NCBI GenBank assembly: GCA_938021675.1
Contig: CALIFY010000070.1
Coordinates: 1 to 41,167, forward strand
Source of the DNA: an uncultured Acidimicrobiales bacterium
GTDB taxonomy: Bacteria; Actinomycetota; Acidimicrobiia; Acidimicrobiales; SZUA-35
Direction: 5' to 3'
DNA length: 41,167 nucleotides
Shown here: piece by piece, positions 17,759 through 25,028 of the stretch
Position numbering within the stretch: position 1 is the first letter of the stretch
How the letters are laid out: each line of letters opens with the position of its first letter
Position numbers and translations under genes: made by a program
The notes under the pieces: generated by a model
The model's input: the letters and a program-made list of their open reading frames with translations, nothing else
Database searches by the model: none
What the model was told of the DNA's origin: nothing

Positions 17759-18175
17759 CTAAGGGCGAACGCGGTGGATTCGTACTCCGGTGGTGTCGAC
17801 GTGAGCCGCCACCGGCGGTCGAATTTTGCGGACTGTCACGGTGGCCTCCGAAACGGCGCTCAGCTCGAACACCAATTCGACAACCCTGGCCGCTAACCGT
17901 TCCAACAATTGAAAGCGTTCGGCGACCAAGCCGGCCGAGATGCCGTCGACGAGGGCGCCGTAGTCGGCTGTCGCCGTGAGATCATCGGTCGCGGCGGCGA
18001 CGGACAAATCGAGGTACAAATCGAGATCGAACAGGAAGGGCTGCGCCCTCGCCTGTTCCTCTGGGAGCACGCCGCAAAACAGCAACATCTCAAGCCCCCG
18101 CACCTCGATCCGATCGGCTGGCCCATCGACGGATGGCCGAGGGTCAGGCACCGCAGGTCCGAGAGGCAGCCACAT
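17759..18175 (-). CDS. folB: Dihydroneopterin aldolase
   Basis: Cleaves 7,8-dihydroneopterin to 6-hydroxymethyldihydropterin and glycolaldehyde for folate synthesis. The 138 residues contain the tunnelling-fold pattern RIEVRGLEMLLFCGVLPEEQ, with the conserved substrate-binding Glu, then PFLFDLDLYLDL and DYGALVDGI. The usual length is about 120; the excess is an N-terminal tail of about 20 residues. The ATG used overlaps the previous gene by 32 bp, so a start slightly further in is possible. It is followed 3 bp later by folK. Confidence 0.93.
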   Translation of the reverse strand: MWLPLGPAVPDPRPSVDGPADRIEVRGLEMLLFCGVLPEEQARAQPFLFDLDLYLDLSVAAATDDLTATADYGALVDGISAGLVAERFQLLERLAARVVELVFELSAVSEATVTVRKIRPPVAAHVDTTGVRIHRVRP

Positions 18176-18665
18176 GTTCGGCTGCCGTCACGATCGACCG
18201 ACCGGTGGGCCCCATCTGCCGACCGAGAATTCGTTCCACCACGGTGATGGCATCGAAGGTAACCGGCACCATTCCGGTCCAACGGAGGTATCCGGCCATC
18301 AGCCCGGCGATACGGTCTCCGACCTCTTCCATGTGTAAGAGAAGTTTCTTGCCGTCGCCGAGCTGGGTTTGTAGCTCGCTGTACAACTGCGGCAGCACGA
18401 CTTCCAGATCGAGCGAGGGGGCAAAAGACCAGTGTTTCCACGGCATGCCTTGCTCATCGTAGGCGTGGAGATTGTGGTCGGAGGGGATCAGCGATACGAC
18501 AAAGGCAAAGTCGTTTTCCCGGATCCAGATGACCTCTTCTTGGCGACGGACCCGACGATGGTTCTTCCCATAGCCACCCGGTCGCTCACAGATGGCCAAT
18601 TGTTCTTCGATTATCCAGTGAAACGCCCTGGGTCGAATCCCTTGTGCCCATTTTCCCTTGGCCAT
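18144..18665 (-). CDS. Conserved protein with degenerate dual-specificity phosphatase-like fold, folate operon
   Basis: A 173-residue protein between folP and folB. The C-terminal half reads LLLHMEEVGDRIAGLMAGYLRWTG, which aligns by eye with the phosphatase P-loop and its following helix (H-C-x5-R-[ST]-G). The nucleophilic cysteine is replaced by methionine, while Gly-Asp-Arg and the helix are kept. It is therefore probably not an active tyrosine phosphatase of the usual kind. The start is ATG 18665, with AGGAG about nine bases upstream, located just after the folP stop. Tight packing in the operon suggests a link to pterin or folate metabolism, for example acting on a phosphorylated pterin. 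That link is inference. Confidence 0.75.
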   Translation of the reverse strand: MAKGKWAQGIRPRAFHWIIEEQLAICERPGGYGKNHRRVRRQEEVIWIRENDFAFVVSLIPSDHNLHAYDEQGMPWKHWSFAPSLDLEVVLPQLYSELQTQLGDGKKLLLHMEEVGDRIAGLMAGYLRWTGMVPVTFDAITVVERILGRQMGPTGRSIVTAAEHVAASRTCGA

Positions 18666-18670
18666 ATTGC

Positions 18671-19534
18671 TTACTCCTGGTCATCTCTTCCTGCGACCAC
18701 GGTCGCAGCCTGCTTGGCCGCCTTCACATCGTGGACCCGGACCAGGTCCACTCCTTGCAGCATGGCGTACGTCGCCGTTGCTATCGATCCTACTAGCCGT
18801 TCACCGACAGGAGCCGGCTGGTCTCCCCCATCTGAGCGAGCGATGAGATGGCCGAGCATCGCTTTTCGGCTCGTGCCGACCGCCACATGCAGACCGGTGG
18901 CGACCAGCTGATCGAGCCCGGCCAACAATCTCAGGTTGTGGTGCAGAGTTTTCCCGAATCCGAATCCGGGGTCGATCCACACGTCGGGAACGCCAGCGTC
19001 GATCGCCTGCGTCGCTCGTTCGACAAGATACTCCTTGACCTCGGTGAGTACATCGCCGTACACCGGGCGCCGCTGCATGGAAGACGGGTCGCCCTGCATG
19101 TGCATAGCGATCCACCCAACGCCAAGGTCGGCTGCTACCGGCCAGAGCGAGGCACTGATGTCGTTGATGATGGAAGCGCCGGCGGCCACTGCAGCCCTCG
19201 CCACCTGCTCGTGGCGGGTATCGACCGAGATCCGACAATGAGGGCCGAGCGCTTCGATGATGGGGATAACCCGCGACATTTCTTCCCGCGTCGAAACCGG
19301 AACTGCCCCTGGTCTCGTCGATTCACCCCCGACGTCTATGATGTCTGCTCCCTCGCCGGCCATGGCGATGGCATAGTCGATGGCTTGGTCGTGATCGATT
19401 TCTACTACACCACGATCGGTGACGCGCTCGTGCCGATCGGAGTCGTTCCGATCGTCGACGGCAACGAACCGCCCGCCGTCGCTGAACGAGTCGGGGGTTA
19501 CGTTCAGGATTCCGAGCACCAGTGGCCTGCCCAC
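18671..19534 (-). CDS. folP: Dihydropteroate synthase
   Basis: Joins 6-hydroxymethyldihydropterin pyrophosphate to p-aminobenzoate to make dihydropteroate; the sulfonamide target. The 287 residues start with LGILNVTPDSFSDGGRF and contain DIIDVGGESTRPGA (pterin-binding loop), ISVDT, IINDIS, WIDPGFGFGKT and GTSRKAML. All of these are classic DHPS blocks. The start is GTG 19534 without an obvious Shine-Dalgarno sequence, so a leaderless or near-leaderless transcript is possible. It is the first gene of the minus-strand folate operon and is divergent from the carbonic anhydrase. Confidence 0.96.
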   Translation of the reverse strand: MGRPLVLGILNVTPDSFSDGGRFVAVDDRNDSDRHERVTDRGVVEIDHDQAIDYAIAMAGEGADIIDVGGESTRPGAVPVSTREEMSRVIPIIEALGPHCRISVDTRHEQVARAAVAAGASIINDISASLWPVAADLGVGWIAMHMQGDPSSMQRRPVYGDVLTEVKEYLVERATQAIDAGVPDVWIDPGFGFGKTLHHNLRLLAGLDQLVATGLHVAVGTSRKAMLGHLIARSDGGDQPAPVGERLVGSIATATYAMLQGVDLVRVHDVKAAKQAATVVAGRDDQE

Positions 19535-19615
19535 GGAGAGTGGAGTGTAGGAGCAGACTGACGTACCGAGGTGCCGGGTCGGGCACGATCACCTGCCGGA
19601 TATCGTGATCTCATC

Positions 19616-20170
19616 ATGTCTGGGTCATCCTCCTCTCGCCGTCCATCACCAGAACAGATCTGGGCTGACCTTCGTCGAGCGACCACTGCTACCGCCAGCG
19701 GAGACGGCCAATATCCAACTCACGAACCGATTGCTGCCGTGTTGAGCTGCTCGGATGCCCGGGTCCCTCCGTCGATCGTGTTCGGTCAGCCAGCGGGTCA
19801 GCTTTTCGTGGTTCGGGTGGCCGGCAACAGCGCATCACCGGTCACCATCGCCAGTATCGACTATGCGGTCGGCCAGCTGGGTGTCGAGTTGGTTATCGTG
19901 CTCGGGCATACCGACTGCGGGGCCGCTCACGCCGCGGTCGCCGGAGACCCCCCATGGCCCCTTGAACCGGTGGTCGACCCACTACTCGAACTGGCCAAAG
20001 CCGACCCGACGGCCAGCGTCGATGACATCATCGAACGAAACGTCCGGCGCACCATGGACGTCTTGGCCGCTCACCGAGGGCCGACCGGCCGCTCCGTCAA
20101 CCAAGGCGTCACCGAGTTGCGGGGCGGAATCTACGACGTCCGATCAGGTCAAGTCACCGACGTAACCTGA
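19616..20170 (+). CDS. Beta-class carbonic anhydrase
   Basis: Zinc enzyme interconverting CO2 and bicarbonate in the cytoplasm. The zinc ligands are visible: Cys45 in SCSDARV (with the Asp47-Arg49 dyad), then His98 and Cys101 in LGHTDCG. VVRVAGN lies between them, as usual. It is 184 residues from ATG 19616. A GTG at 19571 in the same frame would add 15 low-quality residues and is less likely. It is divergent from folP with an 81-bp gap. Confidence 0.92.
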   Translation: MSGSSSSRRPSPEQIWADLRRATTATASGDGQYPTHEPIAAVLSCSDARVPPSIVFGQPAGQLFVVRVAGNSASPVTIASIDYAVGQLGVELVIVLGHTDCGAAHAAVAGDPPWPLEPVVDPLLELAKADPTASVDDIIERNVRRTMDVLAAHRGPTGRSVNQGVTELRGGIYDVRSGQVTDVT

Positions 20171-20282
20171 CGCCTTCGACACCGCCACGATCGAGCGCAA
20201 CAACGCACCGCGACGTGGTCTGAACTCCCCGGCGTTCGCCACCGGTCTGATCATCTGGTAGCGCCGGGTCGTGTCGTCCGGC

Positions 20283-20843
20283 TCAGCTGATTCCGAGATG
20301 AACTGCGGCGGACTCTGCGGCGTCTGCGCCGACGGTGTGGCGAATGAGCAGAAGTCCATCGAGTTTTGCCAGAACCGCGTACGCCGCACCTTCGGCGGCA
20401 ACCGCCGCACCTTCGGCGGCCACCACGTTGACTGTGGCGAGTCGCGGCGCCAGCCAGCCGGCCCACGATTCGAGAAGCGCCGGCGTTAGTGTGTCGTAAG
20501 GCTCAACCGACGTGGCGGCGAGACCGACCATTTCAAGAAAAATCGCAAACACCGGGTCGGCATCGGGCGATGCCATAACGCTCCACAACCGTTTGGCAGC
20601 CACCGGCGGCGGAACAGGTTCGTCCCCCAGCGCCTCACCAAGGACAACCTGAAGGCGGAGTCCAACGGCCTGCACCGTGCGGGCGACCAAGTCGTGCTTG
20701 GTTGGGAAGTAGTACACGATCGAGCGATCGACAACACCGATCTCTTTGGCCAGGCGACCGTAACTCAGACACGACAGACCGTGCTGAACGGCGAGTTCGA
20801 CCGCGGCATCAAGCATGTCATCGGCGTTGTACTTGTATCCCAT
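20283..20843 (-). CDS. TetR-family transcriptional regulator
   Basis: A 186-residue regulator. Residues 8-55 carry the TetR helix-turn-helix: DAAVELAVQHGLSCLSYGRL, then VVDRSIVYYFPTKHDLVA, where the recognition helix and the Y-Y-F-x-x-K-x-x-L signature are clear. The ligand-binding part is variable and contains a seven-residue duplication (see repeat at 20382). It is divergent from a membrane-protein gene, with 58 bp between the starts. That spacer and the start of the neighbour hold a tandem 18-bp repeat which may be its operator. Ligand unknown. Confidence 0.9.
   Translation of the reverse strand: MGYKYNADDMLDAAVELAVQHGLSCLSYGRLAKEIGVVDRSIVYYFPTKHDLVARTVQAVGLRLQVVLGEALGDEPVPPPVAAKRLWSVMASPDADPVFAIFLEMVGLAATSVEPYDTLTPALLESWAGWLAPRLATVNVVAAEGAAVAAEGAAYAVLAKLDGLLLIRHTVGADAAESAAVHLGIS
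20382..20420. repeat. In-frame tandem duplication in the TetR regulator
   Basis: CGCCGCACCTTCGGCGGC occurs exactly twice, at 20382-20399 and 20403-20420, with a 21-bp period. On the minus strand it encodes two copies of Ala-Ala-Glu-Gly-Ala-Ala-x in the ligand-binding domain. A recent slippage duplication is likely. Confidence 0.8.
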
Positions 20844-20891
20844 AAGGATCGAACCCTAGCCGAACCTTGCGCAACAACCGAGTGGTCACTA

Positions 20892-20927
20892 CAATTCGAG
20901 TATGCACTCCAATTCGAATATGCACTA
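20892..20927. promoter_or_regulatory. Tandem 18-bp repeat at the TetR/membrane-protein divergent start
   Basis: Two adjacent 18-bp units, CAATTCGAGTATGCACTC (20892-20909) and CAATTCGAATATGCACTA (20910-20927), match at 16 of 18 positions. They contain both candidate ATG starts of the downstream gene (20902 and 20920). The second includes the palindrome ATTCGAAT. The position directly beside a TetR gene suggests an operator, though a simple coding duplication is possible. Confidence 0.45.
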
Positions 20928-21432
20928 CAAAAATATCCAATACGAACGCCCGTTCCGACACCGAGTACGTACCCAAGAGTTTCAAAAGACCTGGCTGATC
21001 ATCACCGCCGTCGTCGTCGGAAGCTTCGGCCCCGTGTTCAGTTTGGCCACGCAACAATCGACTGCCGGCCCATCCGAGTGGACCCTGAACCTACTGAATG
21101 GGCCCGGTGGCGACACCGAGACGTTCGCTGACGGCACAACCCAATTCCTGACAGCGCTAACCGGCGGATTCCTGTTCGGGTGGGGTATCACCATCTTGTG
21201 TCTTCGGGCGTGGGTCTTCGATGCAGCACCCGACGGTGTGCGTCGCTCCATCGTGACCGGACTGATGGCATGGTTCACTCTCGACAGCATCGGCTCAGTC
21301 ACATCCGGCAACCCATGGAACGCACTGTTCAACATCCTCGTACTGACCAGCGCCATCGGACCACTTTGGTTCCACACCCAAGAACCGAGCCGAGAACCCG
21401 ACAGGACGCCGACCGGTCACACCACGCCCTGA
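20902..21432 (+). CDS. Small polytopic membrane protein, probable TetR target
   Basis: A 176-residue protein with four predicted membrane segments: about 31-50 (TWLIITAVVVGSFGPVFSLA), 82-104, 115-132 and 138-155. The C-terminus is short and polar. I do not recognise a named family. The start may be ATG 20902 or ATG 20920, because a duplicated 18-bp unit supplies two ATGs; neither has a strong ribosome binding site. It is divergent from the TetR gene with a very short gap, so it is the likely regulatory target. Function unknown. Confidence 0.78.
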   Translation: MHSNSNMHYKNIQYERPFRHRVRTQEFQKTWLIITAVVVGSFGPVFSLATQQSTAGPSEWTLNLLNGPGGDTETFADGTTQFLTALTGGFLFGWGITILCLRAWVFDAAPDGVRRSIVTGLMAWFTLDSIGSVTSGNPWNALFNILVLTSAIGPLWFHTQEPSREPDRTPTGHTTP

Positions 21433-21614
21433 CGGCCCTCAGATGGCCCGGGGAGTACGTCGACAACGGTGACGTCTGCCTTGCTCAGCCTCGGGACTAA
21501 CGAGCCTCGCTTGTGCCATCTTCGACCAGTCGACTACCGGTTCCGGAAGCGGCAGGTCGTTCGGCCATAACCAGCATCGCCACCGGGCAACGTCCGTCTT
21601 CGGCTCCCGGTTGC

Positions 21615-22514
21615 CTACTCTTCTTGTACCGGCCCCTCGATACGGAGTTGACCGTCGGTCCGGGCCACACGGCGACGCCCGGGCAGCTCGCAGGCCACCA
21701 CCTCATGGCGGACAACAGCCATGACTCTCGCCAGTTCCGCCGAGGACGGCGGATGGCCATGTTCGTCGACCAACCAACGACGTAGCACGTGGTTGGCGAG
21801 GCTGACCGGTAGTTGCTGAAGCGCACGAGTGTCGGTCGGGTCGACCGACACTGTCAACCGGTCGAGATCATCTCGTTCGCTACGAGCATGATCGGCCGTT
21901 CTGGCCAACAGCGGCACGACATCTCGGTTGCTGATGTCGGACAGCAACGGAAGAACTTCGGCCCTGATCCGATTTCGGACGAACCGCGGATCGGAGTTCG
22001 AGGAATCGACGACGACATCGAGCCCCAGTTCGTCGCACAGCGCCATGGTTTCGGCTCGACGAAGGTCGAGGATCGGATGGCGGGCACCGGGAGCCATGCC
22101 AGCCAATCCGGCCGGGCCTGTACCGCGAACCAGGTTGATCAATACCGTCTCTGCCTGATCGTCGGCGGTGTGTCCGGTCATCGCCGTCGGCCCAATCGCC
22201 GCCCAGCGAGCGATACGGGCCCGTTGCTCAAGGTCGCTACCCGGCGGCACCAAGACCCGCTCGGCTCGGAAGTCGGCGCCAAATCGTCGTGCCGCAGCAG
22301 CGACAACCTCAGCCTCATCGGCCGAGCCGGGTCGAAGTCCGTGATCGACGTGAATTGCGGTCACCGCTAAATCAGCAGCCCGAGCCAACACCAGCATGGC
22401 CAGCGAGTCCGCACCTCCAGAAACGGCGGCGACGACCTCGGTCCCCGACGAAGGGAAACGGCAGCGATCGAGCAACCGATCAACCGACGATGCCAGAGGT
22501 CGATCATCGGCCAC
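21615..22514 (-). CDS. tilS: tRNA(Ile)-lysidine synthase
   Basis: Uses ATP and lysine to convert the wobble C34 of the tRNA(Ile) CAU anticodon to lysidine, so that it reads AUA. The 299 residues have the N-type PP-loop VVAAVSGGADSLAML (about 28-42), then IHVDHGLRPGS and GHTADDQAETVLINL, as expected. The length fits the short actinobacterial form without the large C-terminal domain. The start is GTG 22514. It follows the DUF2342 metalloprotease on the same strand, an order common in actinobacteria. The hpt and ftsH genes that often come next are absent here. Confidence 0.95.
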   Translation of the reverse strand: MADDRPLASSVDRLLDRCRFPSSGTEVVAAVSGGADSLAMLVLARAADLAVTAIHVDHGLRPGSADEAEVVAAAARRFGADFRAERVLVPPGSDLEQRARIARWAAIGPTAMTGHTADDQAETVLINLVRGTGPAGLAGMAPGARHPILDLRRAETMALCDELGLDVVVDSSNSDPRFVRNRIRAEVLPLLSDISNRDVVPLLARTADHARSERDDLDRLTVSVDPTDTRALQQLPVSLANHVLRRWLVDEHGHPPSSAELARVMAVVRHEVVACELPGRRRVARTDGQLRIEGPVQEE

Positions 22515-22546
22515 GCTGCCTCCGAGCGACTAGCAGACCCCCGGCA

Positions 22547-23716
22547 TCAAGCCGGGCTCGGCGCACCAACCCGGCTGATCCAAAGGTCGGGTGATCGGAT
22601 CTCGTCGATGGTTGGCAGGCTCTCGGGGCCAGACCAGACCTGATCGAACAGTTCACGGCCCCCAGCGGCCTCGACCGCGTTGACGAACTGCTCTCCTTCT
22701 TCGTATTGGGCAAGTTTGGCTTCCATCCCGGTGAGGCGACGGATCACTTTGCTCACCCCCGAAGCGTTCTTACGACGCTGACTCATCACCCGAGAGAATC
22801 GGGCCTGACTCGGAATGAGATGATTGGCGGCACGATCCATGGTGATATCGCCGTGGCCTTCCAGCAGGCTCATCAAACCGGTGACCTTGTCCATCGTGAC
22901 CCGCTGTTCTGGAGTGGCCAGCAGGGCTGACACTCCTCCGTCCTTCAGTGACGGGCCGGTGTTTGTTTTCCGGTCAGTCATCGAATCGCGCACGGCCTCG
23001 ATGAGTCGTTTCGGGTCTGGCTCGACCGCATCGATCAGCTCGTTCACCAGGGAGAGGAAGTAGGGCCGAAGCCACGGTACGCCGGTGAACTGAGCGCGAT
23101 GGGTGCATTCATGGACCGCTATCCACAGCCGAAATTCCCGGGGCGGGAACCCGTAACGTTTTTCGAGCGACAGCACGTTCGGGCCGACGTAGTACACCCA
23201 GTCCTGATCTTCCGGGCGCTCGTCTTCGATGATCAACAGGTCGTACTGGCCGAGGACCCGACCAGACATCCAACCGAGCAGCGCACCGACCTCCGCTCCT
23301 GCAACCCGGGGCACGACGGCACCGCTGACCTGACCAAGAAACTCTCCGGCGGCGTCGGTAACCGGCCCGACGATGTCACCGATCGGACCGAGCGATTGCC
23401 CGAAACGGGTGTCGACGAACTGCTGTTTTTCGGTCTCCGTCGCCTCGTCCATCCGCCCCAACAGGGGGCGCAATAGCCGATTGAAACTGGCCAGGTTGGC
23501 ATCGACCCAACCCATACGGTCGGTGACCTTTGCCTTGGCTGGCCCGGCGGTCGAGACAAGGCCTGTCTCGGCTTCGACCAGCTCCTCGGCTTGAGTAGTC
23601 AGCTCAAGCAAGTCCGATTCGAGTGATTCGCCGTGGTAACTATCGGCGAAAGGCTCACGACCGGCAATCTTGCCGGCGACGACCCTCGCAAATTCCCAAT
23701 CGACCTCAGCGCTCAC
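22547..23716 (-). CDS. Zinc-dependent metalloprotease, DUF2342 / F420-associated family
   Basis: A 389-residue protein of the actinobacterial family annotated as zinc-dependent metalloprotease or coenzyme F420 biosynthesis-associated protein. The gluzincin-like zinc site is seen as AVHECTHRAQF (HExxH). Family-typical stretches include YVGPNVLSLEKRYGFPPREFRLWIAVH upstream of it and LEGHGDITMDRA, where a further acidic ligand may lie. No signal peptide is seen, so it is probably cytoplasmic. The start is GTG 23716. The neighbour tilS is a conserved partner. The substrate is unknown. Confidence 0.9.
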   Translation of the reverse strand: MSAEVDWEFARVVAGKIAGREPFADSYHGESLESDLLELTTQAEELVEAETGLVSTAGPAKAKVTDRMGWVDANLASFNRLLRPLLGRMDEATETEKQQFVDTRFGQSLGPIGDIVGPVTDAAGEFLGQVSGAVVPRVAGAEVGALLGWMSGRVLGQYDLLIIEDERPEDQDWVYYVGPNVLSLEKRYGFPPREFRLWIAVHECTHRAQFTGVPWLRPYFLSLVNELIDAVEPDPKRLIEAVRDSMTDRKTNTGPSLKDGGVSALLATPEQRVTMDKVTGLMSLLEGHGDITMDRAANHLIPSQARFSRVMSQRRKNASGVSKVIRRLTGMEAKLAQYEEGEQFVNAVEAAGGRELFDQVWSGPESLPTIDEIRSPDLWISRVGAPSPA

Positions 23717-23783
23717 AATTCCTGCTCTTCTCGTTCGGGCCGTCCGTGCGTTGTGACCAACCGGTGGGAGTGGTCACATCGAC

Positions 23784-23915
23784 TCACGGCTTCTTCGGAT
23801 ACCGCGGACTCTCGACCTTGACCAGATAGGCCGCCACCAGACCGAGAACGGCGGCCACGCTTCCCCCAACAAGGAAAAACCCGATCCACCAGTGCCACAC
23901 CACTCCGATTGCCAT
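23784..23915 (-). CDS. 43-residue single-pass membrane protein in the SigR locus
   Basis: A very short gene. After MAIGVVWHWW comes one hydrophobic segment of about 24 residues, then a basic tail ending ESPRYPKKP. The frame is open upstream, but the upstream translation is low-quality and overlaps the anti-sigma gene, so ATG 23915 is preferred. It lies between the anti-sigma factor (28 bp upstream) and the metalloprotease, on the same strand. The WW-rich entry to the helix and the SPRYP tail look conserved rather than random. Function unknown; a small envelope protein co-expressed with the oxidative-stress sigma pair is the inference. Confidence 0.7.
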   Translation of the reverse strand: MAIGVVWHWWIGFFLVGGSVAAVLGLVAAYLVKVESPRYPKKP

Positions 23916-23943
23916 GATGGCCAGTGTAGGGGCGGTCGGCGTA

Positions 23944-24234
23944 CTAGCGGAGATCGTGTATGGCCTTGAATACTCGGTTCGCCAAATCTTCTGGCGGGTC
24001 GGTCTTGCACCGACGGCCGACCAACTCACGCAGTACGGCTTCAAAGTGGTACACCTCGCCGCAGCCGCCACACGTGTCAAGGTGGGAACTAATTTTCGCT
24101 TGCCGCTCGCCGTCGACAAACCCGTCCATATACCTGTAGAGGTCATCGACAGATGGCTGACAAGCCATCGGTGGCATATGACTCGTAAGCCGTTGTGGTG
24201 ATCGGTTGGTTGGTCGCTTGTGATCGTGTGTCAT
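23944..24234 (-). CDS. RsrA-like zinc anti-sigma factor
   Basis: A 96-residue redox-sensing anti-sigma factor of the zf-HC2/ZAS class that would bind the adjacent SigR-like sigma and release it on disulfide stress. The zinc motif HLDTCGGC (H-x3-C-x2-C) sits in the middle, and an upstream Cys in MACQPSVDDLY supplies the fourth ligand. The end, DLANRVFKAIHDLR, resembles mycothiol-system anti-sigma factors. The first 20 residues are weak; a start at MPPMACQ would give a length closer to RsrA. It is directly downstream of the sigma gene. A co-regulated redox switch is inferred from this classical pair. Confidence 0.85.
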   Translation of the reverse strand: MTHDHKRPTNRSPQRLTSHMPPMACQPSVDDLYRYMDGFVDGERQAKISSHLDTCGGCGEVYHFEAVLRELVGRRCKTDPPEDLANRVFKAIHDLR

Positions 24235-24335
24235 GGGTGCAAGTGAGATGACGCTCGGTATCGGTCGACAGGCCAGCTAGGGCGCCAGGTGGGCTCCGTT
24301 CCCAGATCCAGGCTTGGCCCTACAACGGGCCGATG

Positions 24336-24902
24336 TCATTCGGGATGAGAAGCGACGAGCCCTCGAGACGCCGCGAATTCGTATAACTCCTTCTGCAGCG
24401 CTTTTCTTCCCCGATGCAGCCGACTCATTACCGTCCCGACGGGAATGTCTAGGATTTCAGCGATCTCCTTGTAGCTGAAACCCTCGACATCGGCCAAGAG
24501 AACAGCCATTCGGTAGGCCTCCGGCAACGCCTCGACCGCGGCGACCACCTCGGCTTCGGAGAACAACTCCATGAGTTGATCCTCGGCGCTCCGGCCGTAC
24601 CTCGTCTCGTCGCGGAGACGACGGTAGAGATAGAGATCCTCGACGTCGTCCAACTCCGTCTCTTCAGGACGGCGCTTCCGAGCCCGGTAGCGGTTGATAT
24701 GGGCATTCGTCAGAATGCGGAACAACCAAGCCCGCAGGTTGGTTCCGGGTCTAAAGCTCCCATATGACCGGAAGGCCCGCAGGTATGTTTCCTGAACGAG
24801 ATCCTCAGCGTCGGTCGGGTTGTTGGTTAGCCGAACCGCGGTTGAGTACAGAGACCGCATGAACGGCTCCGTGTCTTCGACAAAGGTGGCTTGGTCGGCC
24901 AT
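24336..24902 (-). CDS. ECF sigma factor, SigR/SigH type
   Basis: Group 4 RNA polymerase sigma factor for the thiol-oxidative stress response. Region 2 is DAEDLVQETYLRAFRSYGSFRPGTNLRAWLFRILTN, with RPGTNLRAWLFRI typical of SigR/SigH. Region 4 reads VEALPEAYRMAVLLADVEGFSYKEIAEILDIPVGTVMSRLHRGRKAL. From ATG 24902 it is 188 residues; the frame is open 30 codons further but with unlikely composition. The adjacent RsrA-like gene supports the assignment. No SigR-type promoter (GGAAT-N18-GTT) was recognised in front of it. Confidence 0.92.
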   Translation of the reverse strand: MADQATFVEDTEPFMRSLYSTAVRLTNNPTDAEDLVQETYLRAFRSYGSFRPGTNLRAWLFRILTNAHINRYRARKRRPEETELDDVEDLYLYRRLRDETRYGRSAEDQLMELFSEAEVVAAVEALPEAYRMAVLLADVEGFSYKEIAEILDIPVGTVMSRLHRGRKALQKELYEFAASRGLVASHPE

Positions 24903-25028
24903 TGCCTTACAGTATCTACCTCCTCTGACGCCTCGACGACGAATCAGGGGCAGGAGTGACGAGAAACACCTTGCCCAAGCGTCCACCGTCATCTCTGCTC
25001 GCCCCGCCTCATCTCCGTTGGGAAATCG

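Noticed and set aside
18848-19561. 237-codon plus-strand frame
   Set aside because: Antisense to folP; only the folP strand shows conserved motifs.
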